A DNA stretch of 64,000 nucleotides from Ustulina deusta. Its lineage: Eukaryota > Ascomycota > Sordariomycetes > Xylariales > Xylariaceae. A program made the position numbers and the translations under genes. The DNA is taken from the NCBI GenBank assembly GCA_023159155.1, contig JAJNNX010000024.1, forward strand, positions 595,919 to 659,918, given 5' to 3'. Each line of letters begins with the position of its first letter. Position 1 is the first letter of the stretch. The notes below the pieces were generated by a model. It saw nothing but the letters and a program-made list of their open reading frames with translations, made no database searches and was not told the origin of the DNA. Of this stretch, positions 30,080-45,480 are shown one piece after another.

Positions 30080-33000
30080 ATAGATAACTAATATAAAGAA
30101 TTAAAAAATAATATAAGAAAAATATAAAAAATATTAAAATAATTATTTTAAATGTTAAGATATAATAATAATAATAATTAAAAAAATATAACATTTATAT
30201 TAATTAATTAAAATTTATAATTATTAATAATTTAAATATTTTTAAAAATAAATAAAAAAATAAAAAAATAAAGTTTATATTAAATTAAATATATAATATA
30301 ATATTTTAGTTATAATAATAAAATAGGAATAATAAATATTAAAGATTTAAGTATTTTTAAAATTAAACAAAAAAATATTAAAATTAATATATAAATTAAT
30401 TAATGTTAATTATATAAAATAATATTTTTATAAATAATAATATTTTAGTTATAATAATAAAAAAATAGTTATAATTATTAAAAATTTAAATATTTTTAAA
30501 ACTAAATAAATAAATATTAAAAATAAAATTTAAATTAAAATTAATATATAAATTAATTAATATAAATTATATAATATAATATTTTTATAAATAAAAATTA
30601 TAAATATTAAAAATTTAATTATTTTTAAAACTAAAAAAAAAAAGTTTAAAAAATAAAGTTTGTATTAAACTAAATATATTTATTAATTAATATTATTTAA
30701 TTAATATAATAACTATATAAATAAAATATTTTTGTTTAAAATTATAAAATAAGATTTCTAATTATTAGAAAATTAAGTATTTTTAAAACTAAACAAAAAA
30801 AAATTTAATAGAAAAATATATATTAATTAATTAATATTAATTATATAATATAATATTTTAGTTATAATAATAAAATAATATTTATAAAACTAAAAAAAAA
30901 ATAATTAAAGTAAAAATAGTTTATATATAATAATAAAATAAAATTATAAGTATTAAAAATTTCAATATTTTTAAAATAAAAAAAATATATTAATTAATTA
31001 ATATTAAATATATTTTAATTATAATAATAAAATAAAAGTTATAAATATTAAAAGCTTAATTATTTTTAAAACTAAATAAAAAAATTAAAAAAATAAAGTT
31101 TATATTAAAATAAATATATTTATTAATTAATATTAATTTATTAATATAATATCTTTATAAATAAAGAAATTTTTTTTTAAATTATAAAATTTTTTTTTAA
31201 TTATTAAAAGTTTAAATATTTTTAAAACTAAACAAAAAAATAATAAAATAAAACATTATATTAAAATAAATATATTAATTAATTAATATTAATTATATAA
31301 TAAAATAATATTTATAATTATTAAAGAGTTAAATATTTTTTAAATTAAATAAAAAAAATAAAAAATAAAAATAAATTTTAAATTAAAATATATATTAATT
31401 ATATAATATAATATTTTAGTTATAATAATAAAAAAATATTTATAATTATTAAAATTTTAATTTTTTTTAAAATTAAATAAAAAATATAAAAATAAAATAT
31501 ATATTAAAATAAATATATTTATTTATTAATATTTATTAATTAATATTAATTATATAATATAATAATTATAATATAATTATTATAACTTTATTATAATTAT
31601 ATAAGATTATTATTTATAAATTAAAAAAAAAAAATTTAATATTTTATATATAATAATAAAATAATTTTAATAATTATTAAAAATTTTAAAAATATAAATT
31701 AAAAAAAAATTTATTATTAATAAAAGTTTTAGTATTAATAATAAAATAATAAATTAGATTTATAAATAAAAATATTTAATTTATATTAATAAAAAATAAT
31801 AATAATTATTAAAAAAATTTATATAAAAATAAATATATAAATTAAAATAAATATATTAATTAATTAATAATAATAAAATAAAATAATAAAAAATTTAAAT
31901 ATTTTTGAAACTAAACAAAAAACAAAAAAAAAATAAAACTTATATTAAAATAAATTTATCAATTAATTAATATTAATAATATAAAAATTCTAATAAATAA
32001 ATATTTAAATATTTTTTAAATAAAAAAAATAAAAAAAATAAAAATAAAGTTTATATTATAATTAATATATTATTTAAATAAATATATTAATAAAAAATAT
32101 TAATATAAAAATATTTTATTTATAATTATAAATTAATATTAATAATTAGAATTTTAAAAAAATTTAAAACTAAATAAAATCTTTTTTATAATATAGTTTA
32201 TATTAAAATAAATAAATAAATTAATTATTATATATTTATTAATATATTAATTTTATAAAGAATAATGTTTTAATTAAAATAATAAATAAAATTTTATAAT
32301 TAATAAAAATATAAATATTTTTAAAACTAAACAAAAAAGAATTATTAAAAATTTTTATTTATTTAAATAAATATATTTTATTTATAATAATAAATTAAAT
32401 TTTTTAATTATTATATATTTAAATATTTTTATAATTAAATAAAATAATAATAATAAAGTTTATATTAAAAAATAATATTTTTATAAATAAAAATTTATAA
32501 TTATAAAGTAATATTTATAATTATTAAAGATTTAAGTATTTTTAAAAAAAAATAAAAAAAAATAAAAAAAATAAAGTTTAATTTATATTAAAATAAATAT
32601 ATTAATTAAGCAATATTAATATTTTAGTTATAATAATAAAATAATATTTATAATTATTAAAAAGTTAAATAATTTTAAAATAAAACAAAAAAATAATTAA
32701 TTAATATTAATTATTAAAAATTAAAAGATTTTTAAAATTAATTAAAAAAATCTTTTTTTAATAAAATAAATTAATAAATATAAATATTTTATTTATAATA
32801 ATAAAAAAATATTACTAATTATTTATAATTTTTAAAATATTTAAAATTAAAAAAAAAAAAAATTAAAAATAAATAAATTAATATTAATTATATATTATAA
32901 TAATAAAATAATATTAAATATTAAAAAAAATTAAAATATTTTTAAAACTAAACAAAAAAATAAAACATAAAAAAAATATTAAAAAAAATATATTAATTAA

Positions 33001-36000
33001 TTAATAATAATAATAAAATATAAAAGTTGTTAAAATAAAAATTAAAGAAATAAAGTTTATATTAATCTAAATATAATAAAATATTAATGTTTAAAATTTA
33101 TAAAAAATTAAATATTTTTAGTTTTAAATAAAGAAATAAATAAAATAAAAATAAACTTTATATTAAAATATATATATTAATTAATATTAATTCTATAATA
33201 TAATATTTATAAATAGAATTAAAATTAAACTTTTAAATAATTAATATTAATTATATAATATAAAAAATTTAAATATTAAAATATTAAAATTATTATAAAA
33301 AAATAAGATCTTTCTTTATTAAAGATTTAAATAATTTTATAAATAAATATTAAAGTAAAATAAAATAAAAACTAAATTTATATTAAAATAAATATATTAA
33401 TTAATTAATATAAATTATAATAAATATAATATAATAGTTTTATAAATATTAATATTTTATTTAGAATAATAATAAAATAAAGATTATTAAAGCTTTAAAT
33501 ATATTAAAAAATAAAAAATAAATAAATAAAATAATATTAATAATTATTTAAAATTTAAATATTTTTAAAACTAAATAAAAAAAATAAAAAAATAAAATAT
33601 AAATTAATTATATAATATAAAAATAAAATAAAAGTTATAAAGATTAAAAATTTAAATATTTTAAAAAAAAATAAAAATAAAAAAAAACTTTATATTAAAA
33701 AAATATATTAATTAATTAATATTAATTATATTATATAATATTTAAATAAATAAATATTTTTTAATTATAATAATAAAATAAAATTTATAATTAGTAAAAG
33801 TTCAATTATTTTTAAAAATAAACAAAAAAATTTAAAAATAAAGTTTATATTAAAATAAATATATTTATAAGTTAATATTAATTAATTAATATTATAACTT
33901 TATAAATAAACTTTTTTTTTATAGAATTATAAAATAAAATTTCTAATTATTAAAAATTTAAATAATTTTAAAACTAAACAAAAAAATAAAAAATTAAAAA
34001 AATATTATATTAAAATAAATATATTAATTAATTAATAATAATTATATAATGTAATATTTATATTTATTAAATAGTTAAATATTTTTTAAAACTAAATAAA
34101 GAAATAAATAAAATAAAAATAAATTTTATATTAAAATATATATATTAATTAATTAATCTTAATTATATAAATAATATTTATAATTATTAAAAAGTTAAAT
34201 ATTTAAAAAAAAATAAAAATAAAAAGAAATTTTAAATTAAAATATATATTAATTAATTAATATTAATTATATAATATAATATTTTAATAAATAATAATAT
34301 TTTAGTTATAATAATAAAATAATAATTATAATAATTAAAGATTTAATTATTTTTAAAACTAAATAAATAAATATTAAAAATAAGATTTATATTAAAATTA
34401 ATATATAAATTAATTAATAATAATTATATAAAATAATAATTATAATAATTAAAGATTTAAATATTTTAAAAACTAAACAAAAAAATAAAAATAAAAAAAA
34501 TTAAATATTTATAAAACTAAATAAAGAAATAATTAAAATAAAAATAATTTATATATAATAATAAAATAAAAATTATAAATATTAAAAATTTAAAAATTTT
34601 TAAAATTAAAAAAATATATTAAATAATTAATATTAATTATATTATATAATATTTAAATAAATAAATATATTTTAATTATAATAATAAAATAAAATTTATA
34701 ATTATTAAAAGTTTAATTATTTTTAAAACTAAACAAAAAAATTTAAAAATAAAGTTTATATTAAAATAAATATATTAATTAATTAATAATATTTATAATT
34801 ATTAAAAAGTTAAGTATTTTTAAAACAAAACAAAAAAATAAATAAAATAAAAATAAATTTTATATTAAAATATATATATTAATTAATTAATATTAATTAT
34901 ATAATATAATATATTTATAAATAAAAATAATTTATATATAATAATAAAATAAAAATTATAAATATTAAAAATTTAAAAATTTTTAAAATTAAAAAAATAT
35001 ATTAAATAATTAATATTAATTATATTATATAATATTTAAATAAATAAATATATTTTAATTATAATAATAAAATAAAATTTATAATTATTAAAAGTTTAAT
35101 TATTTTTAAAACTAAACAAAAAAATTTAAAAATAAAGTTTATATTAAAATAAATATATTAATTAATTAATAATATTTATAATTATTAAAAAGTTAAGTAT
35201 TTTTAAAACAAAACAAAAAAATAAATAAAATAAAAATAAATTTTATATTAAAATATATATATTAATTAATTAATATTAAATATATAATATAATATATTTA
35301 TAAATAAAAATAATTTATATATAATAATAAAATAATATTTATAAATATTAAAAATTTAAATATTTTTAAAATTAAAAAAAAAATTATATAATAATTTAAT
35401 AAATAAATATATTTTAATTATAATAAAAAAATATAATTTATAATTATTAAAAAAAAAAAATTTTTTAAAATTAAATAAAAAAAATTAAAAAATAAAGTTT
35501 ATATTAAAATAAATATATTTATAAATTAATATTAATTATATAATATAATATTTATATTTATTAAATCGTTAAATATTTTTTAAAACTAAATAAAAAAATA
35601 AATAAAATAAAAATAAATTTTATATTAAAATATATATATTAATTAATTAATATTAATTATATTATATAATATTTTTACAAATAATAATATTTTTAAAACT
35701 AAATAAATAAATATTAAAAATAAAATTTATATTAAAATTAATATATAAATAAATTAATATTAATTATATAATATAATAAAAAAATAAAAAAATAAAAATA
35801 AAAATATTAATTAATTAATATTAATTATATTATATAATATTTAAATAAATAAATATTTTTTAATTATAATAATAAAATAAAATTTATAATTATTAAAAGT
35901 TTAATTATTTGTTAAACTAAATAAAAAAATTTAAAAAATAAAGTTTATATTAAAATAAATATATTTATTAGTTAATATTATTCAATTAATATAATAATTT

Positions 36001-38400
36001 TATAAATAAAAGATTTTTATTTAGAATTATAAAAAAAAAATTCTAATTATTTTAAAATTAAATATTTTTAAAACTAAACAAAAAATATAAAAATTAAAAA
36101 CTTTTTAATATTAAAATATATATTAATTAATTAATATTAATTATATAATATAATATTTATATATTTAATAATATTTATAAAACTAATAAAAAAAATATTT
36201 AAAATAAAAATAGTTTATATATAATAATAAAATAAAAGTTATAAATATTAAAAATTTAAATATTTTTATAATTAAACAAAATATTTCTAAAAATAAAGTT
36301 TATATTAAAATAAATATATTTATTAGTTAATATTAATATATTAATATAACAATTTTATAAATAAAAAAATTATATTTTAAATTAAAAAAAAAAATTTAAA
36401 TTATTAAAAACTTTAATATTTTTAAAACTAAATAAAAAAATAAAAAAATAAAACTTTATATTAAAATAAATATATTAATTAATTAATATTAATTATATAA
36501 TATAATATTTTTATAATTAATAATATTCTAGTTATAAAAATAAAATAATATTTTTATTATAATAATAAAAAATTTAAATATTTTTAAAATTAAATAAATA
36601 TAATAATTGAAAAGTATTATAATAAAAAAATAAATTAAAAAATAAATTAAATTAAAATTATTATATTAATTATATAATATAATAATATTAAAATTTAAAA
36701 TTTAAAAGATTTTGAAAACTTAATTAAAAATAAAAAATAATAAAATAAAATATTTTTAAAACTAAATAAAAAAAATATTAAAAATAAAGTTTATATTAAA
36801 ATAAATAAATAATTTAATTATTATATATTAATTAATATATTTTTTTATAAAAAAGAATATTTTAATTATAATAATAAATTAAATTTTATTATTAATAAAA
36901 ATTTAGAGATTTTTAAAACTAAACAAAAAAAAACTATATAAATAAAATAATAATTTAATAAATATATTTATTAATTAATAATTATTATAAAATATATTAT
37001 TATTATAAATAAAAATATATATATAATAATAATTTAAATATTTTTTAACTAAATAAAAAAATAATAAAAATTAAATTTATATTAATTATACAATATAATA
37101 TTTTTATAAATAAAAATATTTTATTTATAATTATTAAAAATTTTAAAATTTTAAAAAGAATTAAAAAAGAATTAAAATTTATATAAAAATAAATATATTA
37201 ATTAAATAATAATAATATATTAAAATTATATTTTTATAAATAATAATTATATATTTATAATTATTAAAGATTTAAATATTTTTAAAACTAAACAAAAAAT
37301 AATAATAAAATCTATATTAAAACAAATATATTAATTAATTAATAATAATTATATAATATAATATTTTTATAAATAAAATTATTTATTTTATTTTAATATA
37401 ATAATATTTATAATTATTAAAAAGTTTAATATCTTTAAAACTAAACAAAAAAAATAATTAAAATAAAAATAAGTTTTATATTAAACTATATATATTTGTT
37501 AATTAATATTAATTATTAAATATAATATTTTTATAAATAATATTTTAATTATAAAATATTTAATAATTTTTAAAACTAAGAAAATAAAAAAATAAAAAAA
37601 GTTTTATAATAATTAAAGATTTAAATAATTAAAAAAAAGTTATATTAAAATAAAAAGATTAATTTATTAATAAAACTATTTTATTTATAATTATAAAAAT
37701 ATTATTTATATTAAAATAAATATAATAATTAATTAATATATATAATAAAATAATAGTTTAAAAAATAAAAATATTTTTAATATTAAACAAAACAAATTAT
37801 AAAAATAAAGTTTTTATTAAAATAAATCTATTATTTAATTAATATTAATTATATTATATAATATTTTTATTAGTAAATATTTTTTAATTATAATAATAAA
37901 ATAAAAATTTTAAATATTTAAGAATTAAATATTTTTAAAACTAAACAAAAAAATATTATAAATAAAGAAATAAATTAATTATTATATATTATTTAATTTA
38001 TTATTTTTATAAATAATAATATTTTAATTAAAATAATTAATTAAAATTTAAAATTATTAAAGATTAAAATATTTTTAAAAGTAAATAAAATAACTAATAA
38101 AAAAGTTTTTATTAAAATAAATATATTAATTAAATAATATTAATTATATAATATAATAATTTTATAAAAAATATTTGATTTATAATAACAAAATTATATT
38201 TTTATATATAATTATAAATAAATAAAGAAAATAAAAAAAATAAACTTTATATTAATATAATAAAATAATTTTTTAATTAATATTAATATTATAATATAAT
38301 AATAAAATAAAAATAATAATTATTAAAGTTTAAATATTGTTTTTATTTTAATAAATATAACAAATAAAATAAAAAATAGTTTTATTAATAATAAAAAAAG
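30080..38400. repeat. Decayed tandem (satellite-like) array
   Basis: A unit of up to ~155 bases recurs throughout: AAAGTTTATATTAAAATAAA, then TATATTAATTAATTAATATT, then TATAATATAATATTTTTATA, then ATAATTATTAAAGATTTAAA, then TTTTTAAAACTAAACAAAAA. Spacing between successive AACTAAACA cores varies from about 90 to 160 bases through deletions. Further pieces of the array continue between the fold-back elements to about 44.7 kb. Confidence 0.65.
34541..35306. repeat. 2 x 383-bp near-identical tandem duplication
   Basis: 34541-34923 and 34924-35306 read the same base for base apart from one difference I can find (TAATATTAATTATA against TAATATTAAATATA). The third start of the unit at 35307 matches only briefly (TAATTTATATATAATAAT). 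All surrounding satellite copies are far more diverged. Confidence 0.85.
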
Positions 38401-38740
38401 CTTAAAAATGTTTATATATACTTAAATAAACAATTTTTATTAATTCTTTTTATATTTTTAGCCTTAGTGTATATTATATATATATAGCTATATATAGCTT
38501 TTTGTTAGCTATAGTAACCTAGCTATATAAATTAACCTAGCTATATATATATATTTATTTATATATATTAAATTAATAAACATTATAAAAAAAAAATATA
38601 GTAAAATTAATAAATATAGGTAGGTTATTTAATATAACTAGGTTAATAAAAATAGATAAGCTATTTAATATAGTAATATTATTTAATATTATAAAAATAT
38701 TAAATATAATAAAGCTAATAAATATAATAAAATTATTAAA
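38401..38740. other. Insertion in the satellite array, AGCTATAT-rich
   Basis: The satellite pattern is interrupted by a stretch of short palindromic words (AGCTATATATAGCT, TAACCTAGCTATAT). It may be another decayed element; no ends defined. Confidence 0.3.
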
Positions 38741-39503
38741 ATAAAAATAAAATCTTTATTAAAATATATATATTAATTGATTAATATTAATTATATAATA
38801 TAATATTATTTTAAATTATAATATTATATTTATAATAAGAAAATTATAGTTATAATTAGTAAATATTTAATAATTTTTTAAAAAAATAAAAAAAATAAAA
38901 GAAAAAAATCTTAATTAATATAAATTATATAATATAATATTATTTTTTTAATAAATAAAAATATTTTAATAATAATAATAAAATAGTACTTATTATTATT
39001 AGAGATTTAATTTAATTTAAAAAAATTAAAAATTAATTAATACTAATAATATAATATAATATTTTAGTTATAATAATAAAATAATATTTATCATTAATAA
39101 AAAATTAAGTATTTTTAAAACTAAATAAATAAAATAATTAAAAAATATATATTAATTAATTAATAATAATTATATAATATAAGAAATTTAAATATTTAAA
39201 TAGTTTTAAAAATAAATATAATAATTAATTAATATAAATATAATGAGAATATTTTATTTATAATAATAAATTAAAAATTATAATTATTAAAGATTTAAAA
39301 TTTAAAAAAAAAAAAAAAAAAGAATTTATATTAAAATAAAGATATTAATCAATTAATATTACTTATAATTAATAGAGATTTAAAAGTTTATTTAAAAGAA
39401 AATTTATTTTAAAATTTTAAAATTAAAATATTAATAATAATATTTTATTTATAATAATAATAAAATAAAAGGTATTAAAAATTTAAATATAATATTTTAT
39501 AAT

Positions 39504-39912
39504 ATAAGCTTGTTTTATAAATTTTTCTTTATATTTTAATATATAATTCCTTAAAAAAGCTATTTATTTTATTTTTTTCTAACTATTTTTAGTTAGTAAA
39601 TACTTTTAAATAAAATATATATTTAAATTTAAAATTAAATAATAAATCTAAAAATAATTCTTTTAATATTATAACTATTTTATTTATATTGTTATATAAA
39701 TATATATTAAATTAATTTTTATATTTTATAAAAAATTAAAAGAATTATTATTAAATTTATTATTTAATTTTAAATATAATAATATAATATATTTTATTAT
39801 AAGCTTTAAATTAAAAATATTAAAAAAAATAAACTAAGAATTTTAATAATAAATTTATATAAAAAATATATAGAAAAAATATTAAAAAACTTTATATATA
39901 AAGCAAGCTTAT
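39504..39912. mobile_element. Fold-back element, copy 3 (shortened)
   Basis: Begins ATAAGCTTGTTTTATAA and ends AAAGCAAGCTTAT; the arms pair as in copies 1 and 2, but the body is shorter and more decayed. Confidence 0.5.
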
Positions 39913-40591
39913 ATTATAAAGTATTTTTATAAATAATAATATTAATAATTATTTAAAATTGAAATATTTTTAAAACTAAAAAAGAAAATTTTATATTAAA
40001 ATAAATATATTATTTAATTAATATTATTAATATAATAAAACTTTTTATAAAAAAGAATTTATTTTTAATAATAAAATAATATTTATAATTAATAAAGATT
40101 TAAATGTTTTAAAAACTAAACAAAAAAAATATATATTAAAATAAATATATTAGTTAATTTATATAATAATTATAATATAATTATTATAACTTTTTTATTA
40201 TTTTATTTTTTATATATATTTATAAATTAAAACAATAAATATTTTTATATTAATAAAATTAAATAATTTTATATTTTATATATATATATATATAATAAGT
40301 TTATTAATAAATATAATATTTTTATAAATAAAATAGATAAATAAATTTTTTATATAATTAAAAATATTTTATTTATAATATTAAAAAAATATTTATTATT
40401 AATAAAAGTTTAAGTATTAATAATATAATAATAAATTAGATTTATAAATAAAAAATTAAATTTTATATTAAAATAAATATATTAATTAATTAATAATAAT
40501 AATAAAAAATAATAACTTTATAAAAAGAAATCTTTTATTTATAATAATAATAAAATTAATATAATTATAAAGAATTTAAACATTTTTCAAA

Positions 40592-40624
<33 letters not shown>

Positions 40625-42069
40625 TATATTAAAATAAATATATTAATTAATTAATATTAATAATATAATATAATATTTTAATTATAATAATAAAATAATG
40701 TTAATAATTAAAATTTTGAAATTTTTTTAAATTTAATTAAAAAAAAAGAAAATTAAAAATTAAAAACTAAATAAAGTTTATATTAAAATAAATAAATTAA
40801 TTAATAATTATATATTTATTAATATATTATTTTTAAAAAAAATAATGTTTTAATTATAATTAATAAAGATTTAAATATTTTTAAACTTAAAAAATTTTTT
40901 TTATTAAAATAAAACTTTTATTTAAATAAATATATTATATAATATTTTATTATATAAAATAATATTTATAATTATTAAAGATTTAAGTATTTTTAAAAAT
41001 AAAAATAAACATTATATTAAAAATTCATACTAAAAAAATATATTAATAAATTATAATAAATATAAATTTAAAAGTTTTTTTTTTTTAAAATAAAATAAAA
41101 TAATTAATTATAATATATATAATATAATAGTTTTATAAATATTAATATTTTATTTAAAATAATAATAAAATAAAGATTATTAAAGCTTTAAATATATTAA
41201 AAAATAAAAAATAATTAAATAAAATCTATCTTTAATTAAAATTAATTATAAAATATAATATTTTTATAAATAATATAAATAAAATTTTTTATTTATTTAT
41301 AATAATAAATTAATATATTAATTAATTAATAATAATAAAATAAAATAATAATTTTATAAAAAAAAAGTTTAGTTATAATAATAAAAAAGTTATTATAAAT
41401 ATAAATAATTTTAATATTTTCAAAACAAAACAAAAAATATAAAAAAATAAAACTTATATTAAAATAAATATATTAATTTTTTAATTTATTAAAATATTAA
41501 ACTTTTTAATAAAAAAATAAAAAAATAAAAAAAATAAAGTTTTTTTAAAAGTAATATATTAATTAAATAATAAATTATTTTTATATATAAAAATCTTTTT
41601 TATTTAAATAAATATATTTTAGTTATAATAATATAAAAAATTAAAATTAAAAAAGATTTAAATAGTTTTAAAACTAAAGAAAAATAATAATAAAAATAAA
41701 ATTTATATTAAAATAAAGATATTAATTAATTAATAATAATCATATAAAATCATATTTTTAAAGTTAAATAAATAAAATATAAAAAATAAAATTTATATTA
41801 ATAAAGTTATAATAATAATATAATATAATATTATTATAAATAAACATATTTTATTAGTTATAATAAAATAAAATATATAATTATTAAATATTTAAATATT
41901 TTTAAAAATAAACAAAATAATAATATAAATATTTTATATTAAATATAATTAATTATATAATATAATAATTTTATAAATAAAATAATTAAATAATATTTAT
42001 AATTATTAAAAATTTAAGTATTTTTAAAAATAATAAAAAAATTAATCTTTATTAATATTAATATATTTT

Positions 42070-42534
42070 ATAATCTTATTTTATATATAAAGTTATTTAG
42101 CAATTTTCTTTTATATATTTTATACGTTAATTTTATATTAAAAAACTATTTATTTTATTTTTTATATAACTTTATTAATATAGGTTATATAGACTAATAA
42201 TTTAGATTTTTTAAATCTTAACTAAATAAAGGATTTAAATATATTTTTGCTAATCTATTCGCTATTTTATTTGTTAAAATATTTAAGTTTTATAAATTCT
42301 AGGGATTATTTTATTATACTTTTTTATAACAGTTAAAATAGAATAGCTATAAAAAGAAAAAAAATATACTTAGATTTTTTATTTAGTTAATATTATATAA
42401 ATCTAATCTATTAGTTTAAATAACCTATATTAATAAAGTTATATAAATATAAAGTAAATAGCTTTATTATAAAAATTAATATAAAATTATTACTAAAAAA
42501 ATATAAAACAAACTTATATATAAAACAAGCTTAT
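42070..42534. mobile_element. Fold-back element, copy 4
   Basis: Ends ACAAGCTTAT as in the other copies. The left end is mutated (ATAATCTTATTTTATATATA). The centre keeps AGGGATTATTTTATTATAC, the complement of the centre of copy 1, so it is inverted relative to copy 1 or simply shows the other arm of the palindrome. Confidence 0.5.
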
Positions 42535-43928
42535 AAAATATATTAAATTAATTAATTTATAACTATAAAATTATAAAATAAATTAATTAATTAATTAATA
42601 TTAATTATAATATAATATTTTTATAACTATTAAATATTTAATTATTTTTTAAACAAATTTAAAATAATTAAAAGAAACTTAAAATTAAAAAAAAAATTTA
42701 CTTAATAGTAATTATAAAATATATTATTTTTATAAATAAATATAATAATTAAAAAATTATAAATTTATTAAAGCTTTAAATATATTTAAAATTAAATAAA
42801 GAAATAAAATAAAATAAAATTTATATTAAAGTTATTATATTAATTAAATAATATAATAATATTAAAAATTAAAATTCTAAAAAGTTTTAAAACTTAATTA
42901 AAAATAAAAAATAATAAAATAAATTAATTAATTAATTATTATATATTAGTTAATATATTATTTTTATAAAAAGTAATATTTTAATTATAATAATAAATTA
43001 AATTTTATAATTAGTAAAAATTTAAATATTTTTATTAATTTAAATTAAATATATTATATAATATTTTTTAAAAGAAAGATTTTATTTATAATAATAAACT
43101 AAATTTTTTAATTATTATAAATTTAAATATTTTTAAACTTAAACATAATAATTAAAAAAAACTTTATATTAAAATAAATATATTAATTAATTAATATTAA
43201 TTATATAATAGAATCTTTTTATAACAAAAAGATTTTATTTATACTAATAAAATAATATTTATAATTAATAAAGATTTATATATTTTTAAAACTAAACAAA
43301 AAATAAAAAAAAATTAATATATATATTAAAATAAATATATTAATTACTTAAAAGTAATAAAATAAAAGAATAACTTAATAAATATAATTATCTAGAATTT
43401 AAATATTTTTTAAATTAACTAAAAGAAATAAAAATAATAAATAAAAAAATAAAATAATAATTATAATTATTAAAGATTTAAAGATTTATAAAACTAAATA
43501 AAAAAATAATAAAAATTAAATTTATATTAAAATTAATATATTAATTAATTAATATTGATTATAAAATATAATATTTTTATAAATTAAAGTATTTTATTTA
43601 TAATTATTAAAGGTTTTAATATTAAAAAAAAATTTAAAAAGGAATTAAAATTTATATAAAAATAAAAGTATTTTATTTATAATAATAATAAAATATTTAT
43701 AATTATTAAAGATTTAAATATTTTTAAAACTAAACAAAAAATAATAATAAAATCTATATAAAAATAAATATATTAATTAATTAATACTAATTATATAATA
43801 TAATATTTTTATAAATAAATTTATTTAATTTATTTTAATATAATAATATTTAGATTTATTAAAGTTTTTAATATTTTTAAAAAATAAAATTAAAATAAAA
43901 TAAAAATATAATTAATATTAAAATAATT

Positions 43929-44300
43929 TATATATTTTATAAATTTATTTTATATTTTCTTAGTAATACTTTATATATAAACTTTATTTTAAATAGTTTA
44001 ATAGATATAAATTATATAAGCTTATAATTTAGATTTTTAGATTTATAATTAAATATAAAATCTAAATATAATTTTATTAATTTTATAAATATTTTATTTT
44101 TAAATATTTATATTTTAGAACTTATAAAAATAATTTTACTATATCTTTTTATATTTCTATAAATAAAATAATTCTGAAATAAATAAAAATCTAAATTATT
44201 AGTTTATATAATTTATATTTAAAAAGTTGTATAAAAATAAAATAAGTACCTTTATTAAAAAATTAAAGTATAAAGACTACTAAACAAATATGATATATTT
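43929..44300. mobile_element. Fold-back element, possible copy 5
   Basis: Strongly decayed. The order of arm and centre words (AATATAAAATCTAAATATAA, ACTTATAAAAATAATTTTAC, TAATTTATATTTAAAAAGTT) follows copies 1-4; the ends are uncertain. Confidence 0.3.
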
Positions 44301-45480
44301 TATAAATAAAGTTTTTATTAAAATATTTTTATTTATTTATTTATTTTATTTTTAAAAATAATTATTTAATATTAAATATATAATGTAATAGTTTTATAAA
44401 TAAAAATATTTTATTTATTAATATAAAATATTAATTATAATTAAAAAAGAATTAAATATTTTTAAAACAAAACAAAAATTTTAAAATAAATAATTAAAAA
44501 TATAAAAAAAAAGGTAATTAATAAATAATATTAATAATATAATATAATATTTTTAAAACTAAACAAAGAATATAAAATAAAATATAAAATATTTTAAAAT
44601 AAATATATTAATTAAAAAATATTATTTAAATAATAGAATATTTTTATAAATAAAAATAGTTTAATTATTAAATTATATTAATAATAATAAATAATAAATC
44701 TTTTAATATTTTTAAAATTAATAAAAAAAGCTTTAAATAATTATTAAAAATAAAGCATAGCTTTTAATTAGAATATTATATATTAAAACAAACTAAGCTT
44801 ATTTAATTTTTTTATAAGCGGCTTATATTTTTTAGCTAGTTAATTTATATATATATTAAATTAAGATTTATTGAATAAATTATAAATAAAAATATAAGAA
44901 TTAATTAAAATATTAAATTTTTAAAAAGAATTTATAATTTTTATTTAAATTTTTATAATTATTATTTATGTTTAAAATAAATTTAAAAGAAAAGTTTTTT
45001 AAAGTTTTAAATAAAAATATATATTTAATATATTTTTTGTTTTATAATTTCTAAAGTTTATATATATATATATATATATATTTTTAGTGATTTATTTCTT
45101 ATATATATATATTAGCCCTACTATATTATATATTTATTTTATTTTATTTGTTAAAAATATTTTTATTTTTATTTTAATCATTAAAATATTATAACTAATG
45201 TTATTATATATATAATAATATTTTTTTATTTATTTAAATATTTTTTTATAAATTAATAATTTTTATTTTTATTATTTAATTTAATTATTTTATATAATAT
45301 ATTATTTCTAAAATTAATATATAAAAAGCTTAACCAAGATTTAAAATTATAATTTTAAATAAACTTTATATTTAATAAAATAAGCTTAAGATTTATAATA
45401 ACACTATATATTTTTATAAATCAGAACTAGTTTTAATTAATAAGCAATAATATTTTAAAAAAACATTTAAATAAGTTTAT

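Larger units (their letters stand above)
26051..45480. other. ~19-kb AT desert (RIP-like heterochromatic block)
   Basis: G and C become rare over the whole stretch, rarest between about 30.1 and 44.7 kb. No reading frame of any length exists apart from the island at 29.59-30.06 kb. The DNA is repetitive: degenerate tandem units, palindromic fold-back elements and simple A/T runs. At corresponding positions of repeat copies both C and T occur (e.g. ACTAAACAAA and ACTAAATAAA), a CpA-to-TpA change as RIP makes. A silent AT isochore is the plain reading; a regional centromere is an alternative. Confidence 0.8.

Noticed and set aside
26051..45480. Mitochondrial DNA insertion as the source of the AT-rich stretch
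   Set aside because: No mitochondrial gene, tRNA or intron core is recognisable, and the stretch is built of short repeats instead.
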